The translations under genes were made by a program, and so were the position numbers. From the NCBI GenBank assembly GCA_036402115.1, contig DASWTM010000168.1:1-15542 (forward strand): a stretch of DNA of 15,542 nt, written 5' to 3'. This stretch comes from Chryseosolibacter sp036402115. Lineage in GTDB: Bacteria > Bacteroidota > Bacteroidia > Cytophagales > Cyclobacteriaceae. The notes under the pieces were generated by a model that was not told the DNA's origin, did no database searches, and was given only the letters and a program-made list of their open reading frames with translations. Positions 1 to 9,892 of this stretch are shown here, one piece after another (position 1 is the first letter of the stretch; the number at the start of each line of letters is the position of its first letter).

Positions 1-47
1 GCTGGGTGTTGTAATCTGCTTCCATTATTGAATTTAAGCGTGAGAAA

Positions 48-440
48 TTAAATCGCTGTTGCGTTTAAAGAGTCCGTTGTAAGGGACGTATTGTTTATAG
101 ATTTTTTTACTATGAGAGATGACATCAAAAAGTTGAGTACACTAATCAAGCCTCCAAAAATCAGAAATCTCCAGGCTTCAGGATTTGCACTACCTGGCTT
201 TGACGCGTCCGATAGATATGCAAATAAAATGAGAATTGACCAGAAAAACATCAAAATCCCGATAAGTAAATTCACTGATTTTCGCCTGATAAACATCATT
301 CCGATAAAGCCGGTTGCCACCAATAATGGCAGTAGTCCCTGAATACGAGCTGAAACCAATGATGGAAACGAAATCGATACCCAAACAGCCGAAAAGTACA
401 TCCAGGGTGCCTTGTCTTTAAGGAATCGTGCTACCTGCAT
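48..440 (-). CDS. Small hypothetical four-helix membrane protein
   Basis: I do not recognise this 130-residue protein. It shows four hydrophobic stretches, at about residues 13-29, 34-51, 56-75 and 90-111, with basic residues between helices 2 and 3 (IRRK) and after helix 4 (VKK), and a short polar, Thr/Ser/Asn-rich tail. That is the pattern of a small inner-membrane protein without catalytic motifs. It starts at an ATG 41 bp after the uvrD stop codon on the same strand, so it could be read through from uvrD; I see no terminator hairpin or TAnnTTTG promoter in the gap. No function is assigned. The open frame opposite it on the plus strand looks like a shadow, because only this frame gives a coherent membrane-protein pattern. 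Confidence 0.7.
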   Translation of the reverse strand: MQVARFLKDKAPWMYFSAVWVSISFPSLVSARIQGLLPLLVATGFIGMMFIRRKSVNLLIGILMFFWSILILFAYLSDASKPGSANPEAWRFLIFGGLISVLNFLMSSLIVKKSINNTSLTTDSLNATAI

Positions 441-481
441 TTTGGTGAAATTAAGTAAAAATCTGCAGGTTTTGGAGGCCG

Positions 482-2746
<2,265 letters not shown>

Positions 2747-2752
2747 AACCCG

Positions 2753-2760
2753 CAAACTTA
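2753..2760 (-). promoter_or_regulatory. Bacteroidota -7 promoter element of uvrD
   Basis: The minus strand reads TAAGTTTG, an exact match to the TAnnTTTG element recognised by the Bacteroidota primary sigma factor. It ends 6 nt before the uvrD ATG at 2746, so the transcript would have little or no leader. No clear TTG at the -33 position is visible. The placement supports the short uvrD start. Confidence 0.5.
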
Positions 2761-2796
2761 AACCAGATTTTCCTGTGAATAAAGGAATCGGTGGAT

Positions 2797-2836
2797 TTAA
2801 TGTGCCAATGTGCCGATTAGCCAATCTGCCAATTGG
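2797..2836. repeat. Inverted intergenic repeat, left copy (AATGTGCCAAT units)
   Basis: About 40 bp of degenerate short units built from AATGTGCCAAT / TGCCAATTGG. It begins TTAATGTGCCAATGTGCC. The reverse complement of 2924-2962 starts with the same TTAATGTGCCAAT and uses the same units, so the two copies form an imperfect inverted pair flanking 2837-2923. It lies in the uvrD/DUF3109 divergent region and is read in frame by the spurious upstream extension of uvrD. Confidence 0.65.
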
Positions 2837-2923
2837 AATGTTATCATTAAGTAAATGATTATCACCCGTATTATTAACGGGGACACGAATCAAACATTGA
2901 AGGGACGATCACTAACTCATCTG

Positions 2924-2962
2924 CTAATTGGCACATTGGCACATTGACGAATTGGCACATTA
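2924..2962. repeat. Inverted intergenic repeat, right copy (TTGGCACATT units)
   Basis: Contains three TTGGCACATT-type units (the core GGCACATT is at 2930-2937 and again near 2954-2961) ending in ACATTAA. It is the inverted partner of 2797-2836. The pair could form a cruciform or RNA hairpin, but the unit order is not fully conserved between arms, so it looks more like an expanding short-repeat family than a precise operator. Confidence 0.65.
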
Positions 2963-2993
2963 ACCAACAACAGATAAATCATATTAAAAGTTT

Positions 2994-3001
2994 TACCTTT
3001 G
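2994..3001 (+). promoter_or_regulatory. Bacteroidota -7 promoter element of the DUF3109 gene
   Basis: The plus strand reads TACCTTTG, an exact TAnnTTTG match, followed by CATC and then the ATG at 3006. Transcription would begin at or next to the start codon, giving a leaderless or near-leaderless mRNA. No good -33 TTG is visible in the upstream 25 bp. Confidence 0.5.
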
Positions 3002-3005
3002 CATC

Positions 3006-3611
3006 ATGTTAAAAGTTGGCGAAGTACTGGTTTCTGACGACATCCGCGATAAGGAGTTTGTTTGTAATCTCGAGAAGTGTAAAGGCGCTTGCTGTGTGGA
3101 GGGTGACTTCGGTGCGCCCCTCGATCAGGACGAATTGCAAATCCTTGAGGATATTTATCCGATTGTAAAGCCTTATCTGTCAAAAGAGGGAATTAAGGTG
3201 ATTGAAAAGCAAGGAACGCATACAACCGATGACGATGGTGATCTTTGCACGCCTGTCATTGATGGCAGAGAGTGCGTTTACGCGATTTACGATAAGAAGG
3301 GAATTCTGAAGTGCGGCATCGAGCAGGCATATCTTGACGGCAAGATTACCTGGAAAAAGCCGATCTCCTGCCACCTGTATCCCATACGGATCACTTCGAA
3401 GAAAAATTTCGAAGCACTCAACTATCATAAGTGGCATATCTGTTCACCTGCATGCGCGTTAGGAAAAGAGTTGCAGGTTCCGGTTTATAAATTTTTGAAG
3501 GATCCACTCATCCGCAAATATGGAGAGAGCTGGTATTCCGAGTTGGTGAAGGCAATCGAGGAAAATCCTGTTCCGCTTGCACCGAAGAAGAAGTTACCTT
3601 CTAAAAACTGA
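3006..3611 (+). CDS. DUF3109 family cysteine-rich protein (putative metal/Fe-S cluster)
   Basis: A 201-residue protein with the conserved start of the DUF3109 family. The N-terminal block FVCNLEKCKGACCVEGD puts cysteines at 20, 25, 29 and 30. Further cysteines follow in GDLCTP, GRECVYA, LKCGIEQ, ISCHLYP and HICSPACALG. The cysteine layout resembles YkgJ-type zinc/iron-chelating proteins, so bound zinc or an iron-sulfur cluster is likely, but no reaction is established for the family. There is no signal peptide or membrane segment, so it should be cytoplasmic. The gene stands alone on the plus strand, divergent from uvrD and convergent with the MoxR operon. A TACCTTTG element 4 nt upstream of the ATG suggests leaderless transcription. 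The C-terminus is lysine-rich. Confidence 0.9.
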   Translation: MLKVGEVLVSDDIRDKEFVCNLEKCKGACCVEGDFGAPLDQDELQILEDIYPIVKPYLSKEGIKVIEKQGTHTTDDDGDLCTPVIDGRECVYAIYDKKGILKCGIEQAYLDGKITWKKPISCHLYPIRITSKKNFEALNYHKWHICSPACALGKELQVPVYKFLKDPLIRKYGESWYSELVKAIEENPVPLAPKKKLPSKN

Positions 3612-3615
3612 TTTT

Positions 3616-3702
3616 CAACGCGGAGGCGCTGCGTTGCAGAGTTCGCGGAGGAATGCAAATGAATAAACTCCGCGAACTCCGTATCTTTGCGCCTCCGCGT
3701 TG
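3616..3702. repeat. 87-bp palindromic REP-like element between convergent genes
   Basis: A two-step inverted repeat. The outer arms CAACGCGGAGGCGC (3616-3629) and GCGCCTCCGCGTTG (3689-3702) are perfect over 14 bp. The inner arms GAGTTCGCGGAG (3639-3650) and CTCCGCGAACTC (3668-3679) are perfect over 12 bp. They are separated by a symmetric 9/9 unpaired segment and a 17-nt loop. It starts 4 bp after the DUF3109 stop and ends 6 bp before the stop codon of the convergent 578-residue gene. It is more GC-rich than its surroundings and has no T-tract on either side. It resembles dispersed GCGGAGGCGC palindromes found in many environmental genomes, and it may still slow or end transcription from both sides. 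Confidence 0.8.
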
Positions 3703-3708
3703 TTTCAC

Positions 3709-5445
3709 TCAGATCTTAGGCACAAGCCATAAAGTCCCGGCAGCGATCACGAACAGCAGATAGAACAAGCAAGGCGCAAACGGTTTGTACTCCCAATCCG
3801 TGCTTGCTGTGATCGGTTCAACGGACGCCATCTGTGTTGTTCTCCGAATAGCGTTTGCTGTTGCTAATGATTTCCATTCGTTCGAGTTAGAAACGAAGTA
3901 CGACAGTTTTGCAGAATCACCTTTGATCCTTATTTCGTGCCAGCCGGATTTTTTCGGCCAGACCTTTGTTTTCCATATATCATCGATCAAGGCATCTTCC
4001 ATCATTGGAATTTCAATGCCATCGTGAATAAGAATCGGTGGTGACGTTGAGGAACCTGCGACTTCTATTTTTACAGGCTCGTTCGCGTAAATAGGAAAAT
4101 CGTTTTTGATGCGGATTTGAAATTTATCCGTTTTAGTACGGGCATTCTTCTGTAGAATCGTTGTCCATAGTTTTTTGTAAGAGGACGAATCCCCCGCCAG
4201 TGTGAGGGAATATGTTTCCTGAAGAAGTTGGAAACCAATTTTTCCAAAGCCTTTGTAAATGTACCCGGCAAGAATTCTTTCTTTGTTTTCAACCGTTGGT
4301 ATAATGTTGCTGTTTCCCTGTGGTTGCACGGGCCAGGCGGGGAGAGTGATTTTTTTGTTGAGGGTAAACTGCGCTGAATCTTTCTGAATTGGTTTAAACT
4401 TAATCGGAAGCAGTGATTCAAGCGTTTTGGTCGACTTAGGTTTTTCGGTGAACATTATCAGCACCCCAAGCCCGGATGCAACGCTTGATTGTAGACTATT
4501 TTTTTCTGCTTGACTTAATGAGGAAAGAGCATCCGTATCAATAACGGCCAAATCAAATGTGTTCAGAAAAGCCTGTGATAATCTATCGACTCTGACATTG
4601 GGATAGTTTAGGTATTCGTATCGAAAATTATTTTTTGAAAGCTGATAGCGAAACACGAGCTGATGGTTGTCTGCCAGAACGTTTTTCAAATACCCTGTTT
4701 CAAATGTTGGAAACATTTGTACCACAAGAATCTTCATTTGCGCTTGCGGCCAAATTGTAAGCGGTAGAATTTCTCGCTGTCCATTTACTCTCAACACATA
4801 TGAGAAATCTCCCGACTGTTTTGGCGCGAAGGTGAGGTTCACGGGCTTCACTCCCTTGTTGCTAATTAAAACTGAATCCTCTTTTCCTCCGGGGCCTTCA
4901 AGTATTATTGTTGTCGAATCTCCTGGATTATTATACACACAAGTAATGACGTTTTCAGTTTGGACTGTTATTTTATCAGGTACCATCAGTTGTATGATTC
5001 CGCTTGGTAGCGGTGCTCGCAGATAATTAAAAGATTGCCCTTCAAACAAATCTTGTGATGCGGTATTCAATCCATTTCCGACAATAACTTTTATATCGTC
5101 ATGTAGCATTTCATGAATCTCAGATTCTGTGGCGCCTGATTGATCGTGTTCTGAACGCACAAATTTTGCGCCTGGAAATTTGTTCTCAAGACTGTCAACG
5201 GTTTTTGGATTTGCGTTGCCAGTGAGAAGGATTGAAAAATTGGTTGTTTGTGTGCGAATGTTCGGCTGTAACGTGATCCCGATGACTGCCCCAACCATGA
5301 TCACGACAGCAACGATCCTAATGATTTTGTAACGCAGACTTTTTCTGATCTCCAGCCATACGAATAATGCAAGTGCGATCAGTGCCGTGACAGCTAATAA
5401 CCAGTAAGGGATTAACGGATTAAAAGTAAAGAGCTGATCAGTCAT
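3709..5445 (-). CDS. Membrane-anchored GATase-like protein, last gene of the MoxR operon
   Basis: A 578-residue protein with two N-terminal membrane segments (about 13-32 and 40-58) and one near the C-terminus (557-575), leaving some 500 residues probably outside the cytoplasm. Residues 237-335 look like a class I glutamine amidotransferase-type Rossmann fold: strand MKILVVQMFP, strand LAVIDTD, then an Asn/Ser-rich helix and GLGVLIMF. I see no nucleophile Cys at the elbow, so it is probably a non-catalytic binding fold. The stretch around 400-430 (GKIGFQLL, then TLAGDSSSYKKLW) resembles the corresponding part of GATase-like membrane proteins found near MoxR and DUF58 genes. Flanking regions (about 140-230 and 440-515) are beta-rich and may be Ig-like. 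Its ATG overlaps the upstream DUF4175-like gene by 8 bp, so translation is coupled. The exact function is unknown. Confidence 0.85.
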   Translation of the reverse strand: MTDQLFTFNPLIPYWLLAVTALIALALFVWLEIRKSLRYKIIRIVAVVIMVGAVIGITLQPNIRTQTTNFSILLTGNANPKTVDSLENKFPGAKFVRSEHDQSGATESEIHEMLHDDIKVIVGNGLNTASQDLFEGQSFNYLRAPLPSGIIQLMVPDKITVQTENVITCVYNNPGDSTTIILEGPGGKEDSVLISNKGVKPVNLTFAPKQSGDFSYVLRVNGQREILPLTIWPQAQMKILVVQMFPTFETGYLKNVLADNHQLVFRYQLSKNNFRYEYLNYPNVRVDRLSQAFLNTFDLAVIDTDALSSLSQAEKNSLQSSVASGLGVLIMFTEKPKSTKTLESLLPIKFKPIQKDSAQFTLNKKITLPAWPVQPQGNSNIIPTVENKERILAGYIYKGFGKIGFQLLQETYSLTLAGDSSSYKKLWTTILQKNARTKTDKFQIRIKNDFPIYANEPVKIEVAGSSTSPPILIHDGIEIPMMEDALIDDIWKTKVWPKKSGWHEIRIKGDSAKLSYFVSNSNEWKSLATANAIRRTTQMASVEPITASTDWEYKPFAPCLFYLLFVIAAGTLWLVPKI

Positions 5446-7720
5446 TCTTCAGTTTCTCGAGGTTTTGGATAAATGATTGATCGATTGTCAGTGTCGAGCC
5501 ATTTGCTGTGGATGCGTTCGTTTCCTGTAGTGGCACAGCAGCATACATCACTTTTTGAAGCTTGACGAGAGTTGAACGCAATTCAGCTGACTTGATCTGA
5601 TCTTCCTGAATATTTTTTATCCATGAGAGCGCGCTCAAGTACTTTGATGGGTTTTGCAGCGCAAGGGCAGAGAGTTCGTGTCCTGCCTTCGTGAAAGATT
5701 CTTTATCTGACGATGTCAGCAAAAGTTTTTCGCGGTGAAGCGTTTCATCGATGATTTTGATGGCGTTGCGGATAGCAGGATACAGAGCTTCCGCTGAAAG
5801 ATTTGCATCCCGTTTTGAATTTTTTATTTCCGCGAGGTCGCCTGTGAGTCGTTTTTCTTCTTTAATAGGTGGAGGATCGAAGCCCGTTTTGTGAACGTAA
5901 ATGCGTGAATCATTGCTTACCTCTTTGAGCAGCTTCAGTGCCTTGTACTGGTAGGGAAGGGATTTCTCAGGCTCATACAAGCGTAAATACAATTCTGCAT
6001 CCCACATTTCAGTAAGAGCAGCTTTGAGTTTCGTCCGGACAGACTGCAGGAAGAACGTTGCTTCTTCTGCATCATCGTGAGCATGGACAAAAGCTTCTAA
6101 CGGATTCTCCTTTGCTTCTGGATCTTTCGGTTCGTCATGGTTATGTCCGGATTTCTTTTCGCCAACCAGATTGTGTTCGTTTTCTGTGTCATGCGCGTGA
6201 CCGAATTTTTCTGCCATGTCCTCTTCGCCTTCGTTGGCTTCTTCGACCACTGCTTCAACCTGCTCTTCGGCTCCTTCGTCACTTGGTGCCAGCTCCGATT
6301 CAAACTCTTCACCAAGGAACTCTCCGTATTTCAGGCGCAAGACTTTCTGATCATATCCCAACTCGTTGCTCAGGAAATTGAATTCTTTCTTGGAAATTGT
6401 TTTTTTGTTTCGAAGCAGTTTCTCCGTATCCATGATGATCTGCCGCTGACTTCGAAAGTATTCGGGCATAAGGTCTACGCCCAGTCCGGCATCAACAACC
6501 GACTCCTGCGCTGCGGTGTCGAGTAGCGTGATGAAAAACGTCTCCGTGCGGGAACGATTTGGAGTTGGCTGTTGATTGTCGAAAGCCTCAGCATAAAAGT
6601 ACAATTCGTCACCCGGCTCAAGACCGAGCTTTTTAATATCAATTGTTTTCTCAGCCTGAAGAGATTTTCCCTTAACGTTTTGGGGCTTTGAGAAACGAAT
6701 TTTTTCTTCGCGGAATTTTACCGACTCTCCACTTCCTTTCGCCACCGTGGCAATGATATACGCGTCAGTGATGGCGTAGTCGTCTGAAATTTTTGCTTTA
6801 AGATCAAGTGTAGGTTTGTCCTTGACCGTTAACTCGATGGATTGTCTTAAATCCAGGAAGCTGACCTCGGGTGCTTTGTCAGGCACTACTTCGATTTGGT
6901 AATAATCGGATGATCGTCTCACGCCTGAAGTATCGGTCCAACTCATCTGATAAATGGTTGACGCCATGACTTTCCTCGATGCTGCGAATTTGCCGTTTTT
7001 GGCTTTGAGTAAAAGACTGTCTTTACCAGCAAAGAGTAGTCGGCATGATGTCAACGCTTGATTGAAGGTCAGGTCCCAGCTTATGACGCTTCCTTCAGGC
7101 ACCTTCAGGTCGAACGATTTTGCGTTATAGTATTTTTGACCGGTATACGCAGGTGGATTGACATTGATCGCGTATTCTTCCAGCGATGCAGGGACGGTTG
7201 ACTTCGTTTGAGATGTTTCGTTTGTTTCTGATTTCTTGCCAGAAAAGTCAGCGCTTGAATCCGATCGAATATCCAGTGCTGTCAGCAGTAAAACAATCAC
7301 TGATGTAGCGAGTAAGCCAAGCGTTGCCTTTCCGATATTATGCGGAACTGTCAGTGCCGGTGAGAGAGTGTGGAGTTGCTCGATGGTTTTCGACAACTGA
7401 ATTGTTTCTAGTGATGTTAGCGAGTTTTCGTCTTTAATCAGGAGGTCGGCACTTTCCTGCAACTCCGGGTATTTCCGGTTGATATAACTAAGAAGTTTGT
7501 GTGCATCAATCTTGTTGATCCTGAAGACAAAATATAAAATCGTCCACGTTCCGATAAACGATAACACCGTAATCAGTCCCGTGAATTTCGAATCAAAAAC
7601 GTAGGCAAGCGCGAATGCAAGCACACCTACGGCCAGGGACCAAAGCGATATTTCAATACCTCTTCGCGAGACGTATTGTGCCTTAAGCTTCCGGAGGTAA
7701 TATGATGGTTGATCGCTCAC
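5438..7720 (-). CDS. DUF4175-like membrane protein with histidine-rich acidic insert
   Basis: A 760-residue protein that starts with GTG, whose GTGA overlaps the TGA stop of the upstream BatA-type gene. Three membrane segments lie near the N-terminus (about 24-42, 47-67 and 131-149). The remainder is presumed extracytoplasmic. It contains the INVNPPAYTGQ motif (185-195) typical of DUF4175-like proteins and a beta-rich stretch (about 200-400), then a mostly alpha-helical C-terminal half. Residues of about 470-507 are strongly acidic. They lead into a segment with seven histidines in 41 residues (508-548: HAH, H516, HNH, HAH), which looks like a divalent-metal-binding loop. The C-terminal part (about 555-760) is helical, possibly coiled coil. 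The gene is the fifth of six in the MoxR cluster. The family assignment is by motif only, and metal binding is inference. Confidence 0.85.
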   Translation of the reverse strand: MSDQPSYYLRKLKAQYVSRRGIEISLWSLAVGVLAFALAYVFDSKFTGLITVLSFIGTWTILYFVFRINKIDAHKLLSYINRKYPELQESADLLIKDENSLTSLETIQLSKTIEQLHTLSPALTVPHNIGKATLGLLATSVIVLLLTALDIRSDSSADFSGKKSETNETSQTKSTVPASLEEYAINVNPPAYTGQKYYNAKSFDLKVPEGSVISWDLTFNQALTSCRLLFAGKDSLLLKAKNGKFAASRKVMASTIYQMSWTDTSGVRRSSDYYQIEVVPDKAPEVSFLDLRQSIELTVKDKPTLDLKAKISDDYAITDAYIIATVAKGSGESVKFREEKIRFSKPQNVKGKSLQAEKTIDIKKLGLEPGDELYFYAEAFDNQQPTPNRSRTETFFITLLDTAAQESVVDAGLGVDLMPEYFRSQRQIIMDTEKLLRNKKTISKKEFNFLSNELGYDQKVLRLKYGEFLGEEFESELAPSDEGAEEQVEAVVEEANEGEEDMAEKFGHAHDTENEHNLVGEKKSGHNHDEPKDPEAKENPLEAFVHAHDDAEEATFFLQSVRTKLKAALTEMWDAELYLRLYEPEKSLPYQYKALKLLKEVSNDSRIYVHKTGFDPPPIKEEKRLTGDLAEIKNSKRDANLSAEALYPAIRNAIKIIDETLHREKLLLTSSDKESFTKAGHELSALALQNPSKYLSALSWIKNIQEDQIKSAELRSTLVKLQKVMYAAVPLQETNASTANGSTLTIDQSFIQNLEKLKND

Positions 7721-9000
7721 TGATTTCGTTTAAAGGCTAGTAGTCGTTCAGCAATCAAAAGGAAAAACAAGAGGAAGTACAATGTTGGTTCAGTGCCAGC
7801 TTTGACTTCGGTATCATTAGTCCTTCCATTGCTGGTTTCTGCAGGATTAAAGACAGCTTCCGCTGGCATCGACCTTTGATCATAGTTGCCGAAATTAGTC
7901 TTTGCGTACAAAGGATGTTTATGAAACAGAATCCTTGCCAGCGAGACCGTCAACGATTCGCTCAATACATTTTCTTCGTTGAGGCGTTTCGTGATCATCC
8001 ACGCGAAAGCACTTTTGTTGCAATATGATCTTACCTCATCCCGCGGAATCAACAACGGGATATTTTGAAGAGTACATTCGGACTGACCGATAACATTTGG
8101 ATGTTGCCCATTGTACCTCTTTGTCGACAGCCAGAACACAATATCCTCGCTTGAAGAAATTGAAGTTGAATCAGAAGTCACCTCAATGTTAATCACCTGA
8201 CCGGTTTGCTGCGCCAAAGCCTGAAGGACGGCCTGTATAATCTTTTTGTCATAGTCGAATTCAGGCGTTGCGTAGATTGTAACAGTAATCGTATCAACGT
8301 TTCGTGGAGATAGTGAATCGATTTTTTTCAGCTTCTGCCATTGCGATGCAGCTACAATCGAATAGGAGAGAGATGTACCCTTCGAAGCAGAGCTTGCTAT
8401 GCGTGTCTGGATTGAATCTCCTTTAGTGATTGCATCAATTACAAGTTCTTTTTCAGAAGGATCGACCACAAGCCACTGAATGTTTGGAGGAAGAGACATT
8501 GTTTCTCCTTTAAACCCTTGAGCAAGATTATGGCTGAGTACAATAGCCGTGTCAACCGTTGTTCCGAGTGCATCGGCTAGTTTGTAATAGTTTTGTGGTG
8601 CAACTGCATGGGTGCTATCTTGATAAGCAGGGAAGTTTTCCGAAAGCCAATGAATTTCAAAACCAGCCGATGCAACGCGATCGATAAAGGCTTTGTATTC
8701 TTGATTTTTTTCCACGCCTTTCTCGATGACAAGCCACTGCTTAGTTTCTTCATTATTAAAGGTTAAGCGAAATCCTGCAAGGAGCAGAACAACGAGCGTT
8801 ATTACAATCAATCGTAATACCAGCAAAAGAATCTCGTTCAGCCGGATGCTGCTGAATTGCGCGGTGTCGGAATCCGTGAGGTGGCGAATGCTCCCGATGT
8901 AGATTGTTTTTCCTTCTTTCCTGCTCAGTAAATGAATGCCTATGGGCACGAGCAGTCCGAATAGTCCATACAGCCACAACGGATTTGAAAAGGCAATCAT
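7717..9000 (-). CDS. BatA-type membrane protein with degenerate vWA region
   Basis: A 427-residue protein that opens with the BatA N-terminal two-helix domain: FSNPLWLYGLFGLLVPIGIHLLSRK with membrane segment 8-25, the conserved short loop, and a second helix at 57-77 ending in LLLAGF. A third helix sits at 405-421, so residues of about 80-400 should be extracytoplasmic. In typical BatA/BatB proteins a vWA domain with DxSxS follows helix 2. Here the aligned strand reads QWLVIEKGVEKN, so the metal-ion-dependent adhesion site is lost, although the alternating strand/helix pattern (AIVLSHN, QWLVVDPS) persists. The ATG overlaps the DUF58 stop by 4 bp, and its stop overlaps the next GTG by 4 bp. 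It probably anchors the system in the inner membrane. The ligand is unknown. Confidence 0.88.
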   Translation of the reverse strand: MIAFSNPLWLYGLFGLLVPIGIHLLSRKEGKTIYIGSIRHLTDSDTAQFSSIRLNEILLLVLRLIVITLVVLLLAGFRLTFNNEETKQWLVIEKGVEKNQEYKAFIDRVASAGFEIHWLSENFPAYQDSTHAVAPQNYYKLADALGTTVDTAIVLSHNLAQGFKGETMSLPPNIQWLVVDPSEKELVIDAITKGDSIQTRIASSASKGTSLSYSIVAASQWQKLKKIDSLSPRNVDTITVTIYATPEFDYDKKIIQAVLQALAQQTGQVINIEVTSDSTSISSSEDIVFWLSTKRYNGQHPNVIGQSECTLQNIPLLIPRDEVRSYCNKSAFAWMITKRLNEENVLSESLTVSLARILFHKHPLYAKTNFGNYDQRSMPAEAVFNPAETSNGRTNDTEVKAGTEPTLYFLLFFLLIAERLLAFKRNQ

Positions 9001-9890
9001 CGCATCAGCATTTTACGTGACTTCAAAAAATCCCGAAGAATCTGATCTGGATGACCACTCATATTAATTGTATAGTAAGAGATGTTTTTTTCCAGCAACG
9101 CAGATTTTGTCCTGCCGATCCAGGCTTCTACTCTCTTAACATACTCCTCTTGCTGCGCCACCGTGTCAACCTTTAACGTTTGTCCGGTTTCCAGGTCTTT
9201 AAATGTGAAGGACCCTGTTTGATTGAGTTCCATTTCATTTTTGCCCATCAGGTGAAACACGATCACCTCATTGCGCGAGGTTTTAAGTCGTGAAACGAAT
9301 TTGAATAGATCCCCATCATCATCATACAAATCAGATACAAAGATCAAAAGTTCTTTCCCATGATGATCGAGCAACTGCTCAACGCCATTCTTTTTCCACG
9401 TGCTTTCAGCTTTGATCGAGATGAGTTCGTGAAGGAAGCGCATGAACTGCTGTTGCTCAAATCGCGGCTGAACGATCGATAGCTTTTCATCATTCACCAC
9501 ATACAGCCCGAATGTGTCGCCTTGCTTCCGGGCGAGGTATGCGAGTGCTGCCGTGATGACTTTCGCGAACTGTAGTTTATTCAAACCGGCTTCCTCGTAA
9601 CTCATCGACTTGCTGGCATCGATAATAAATTTCACGGTGATGTTCGTTTCTATCTCCGCCTGTTTTATGAAATAGCGTTCTGATCGTGCGTACATCTTCC
9701 AGTCGAGCTGGCGAAGGTCATCGCCAGGTTCATAATTCCGGTATTGGCTGAACTCCTGTCCGATGCCGATCGACTGACTTTTATTGCTACCTGACATGTA
9801 CCCCTCCACGATGATGCGGGCGACAAGCTCCAGCCCCTCCATCGTATTGATGATCTCAGGTTTTAATAAATCTCTCAGCCGCGCGTCCAT
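8997..9890 (-). CDS. DUF58 (vWA-fold) protein, MoxR partner
   Basis: A 297-residue cytoplasmic DUF58 protein of normal length. The family signature is intact: FSQYRNYEPGDDLRQLDWK (47-65) followed by ARSERYFIKQAE. The vWA metal site is also intact, with DASKS at 91-95 (DxSxS) and a later SDLYDDD strand-loop (186-192) that can supply the distal Asp. No signal peptide or membrane helix is visible. DUF58 proteins are the usual partners of MoxR ATPases and are thought to present substrates or act as metal-dependent adaptors. Its start lies 2 bp after the moxR stop, and its TGA overlaps the ATG of the BatA-type gene, so it is the soluble link between the ATPase and the membrane proteins. It is the only protein in the cluster with a complete MIDAS. 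Confidence 0.94.
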   Translation of the reverse strand: MDARLRDLLKPEIINTMEGLELVARIIVEGYMSGSNKSQSIGIGQEFSQYRNYEPGDDLRQLDWKMYARSERYFIKQAEIETNITVKFIIDASKSMSYEEAGLNKLQFAKVITAALAYLARKQGDTFGLYVVNDEKLSIVQPRFEQQQFMRFLHELISIKAESTWKKNGVEQLLDHHGKELLIFVSDLYDDDGDLFKFVSRLKTSRNEVIVFHLMGKNEMELNQTGSFTFKDLETGQTLKVDTVAQQEEYVKRVEAWIGRTKSALLEKNISYYTINMSGHPDQILRDFLKSRKMLMR

Positions 9891-9892
9891 GA

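Noticed and set aside
2747..2893. Extended N-terminus of uvrD starting at 2893
   Set aside because: The 49 extra residues come from intergenic repeat DNA and precede the family's normal start. A TAnnTTTG element sits inside this stretch next to the ATG at 2746.
2797..2962. Possible CRISPR-like array
   Set aside because: The units are only about 11 bp, adjacent or irregularly spaced, inverted in two blocks, with no spacers of constant length and no cas genes.
3616..3702. Classical rho-independent terminator
   Set aside because: The stem is long and GC-rich, but neither strand has a T-tract after it and the loop is 17 nt. It is listed as a repeat instead.
4071..4421. A 116-codon minus-strand frame inside the 578-residue gene
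   Set aside because: It is an alternative frame within a longer, coherent coding region with proper operon overlaps.
6058..6526. Open frames on both strands around the histidine-rich segment
   Set aside because: Low-complexity acidic and His codons keep other frames open. None shows a domain or start context.
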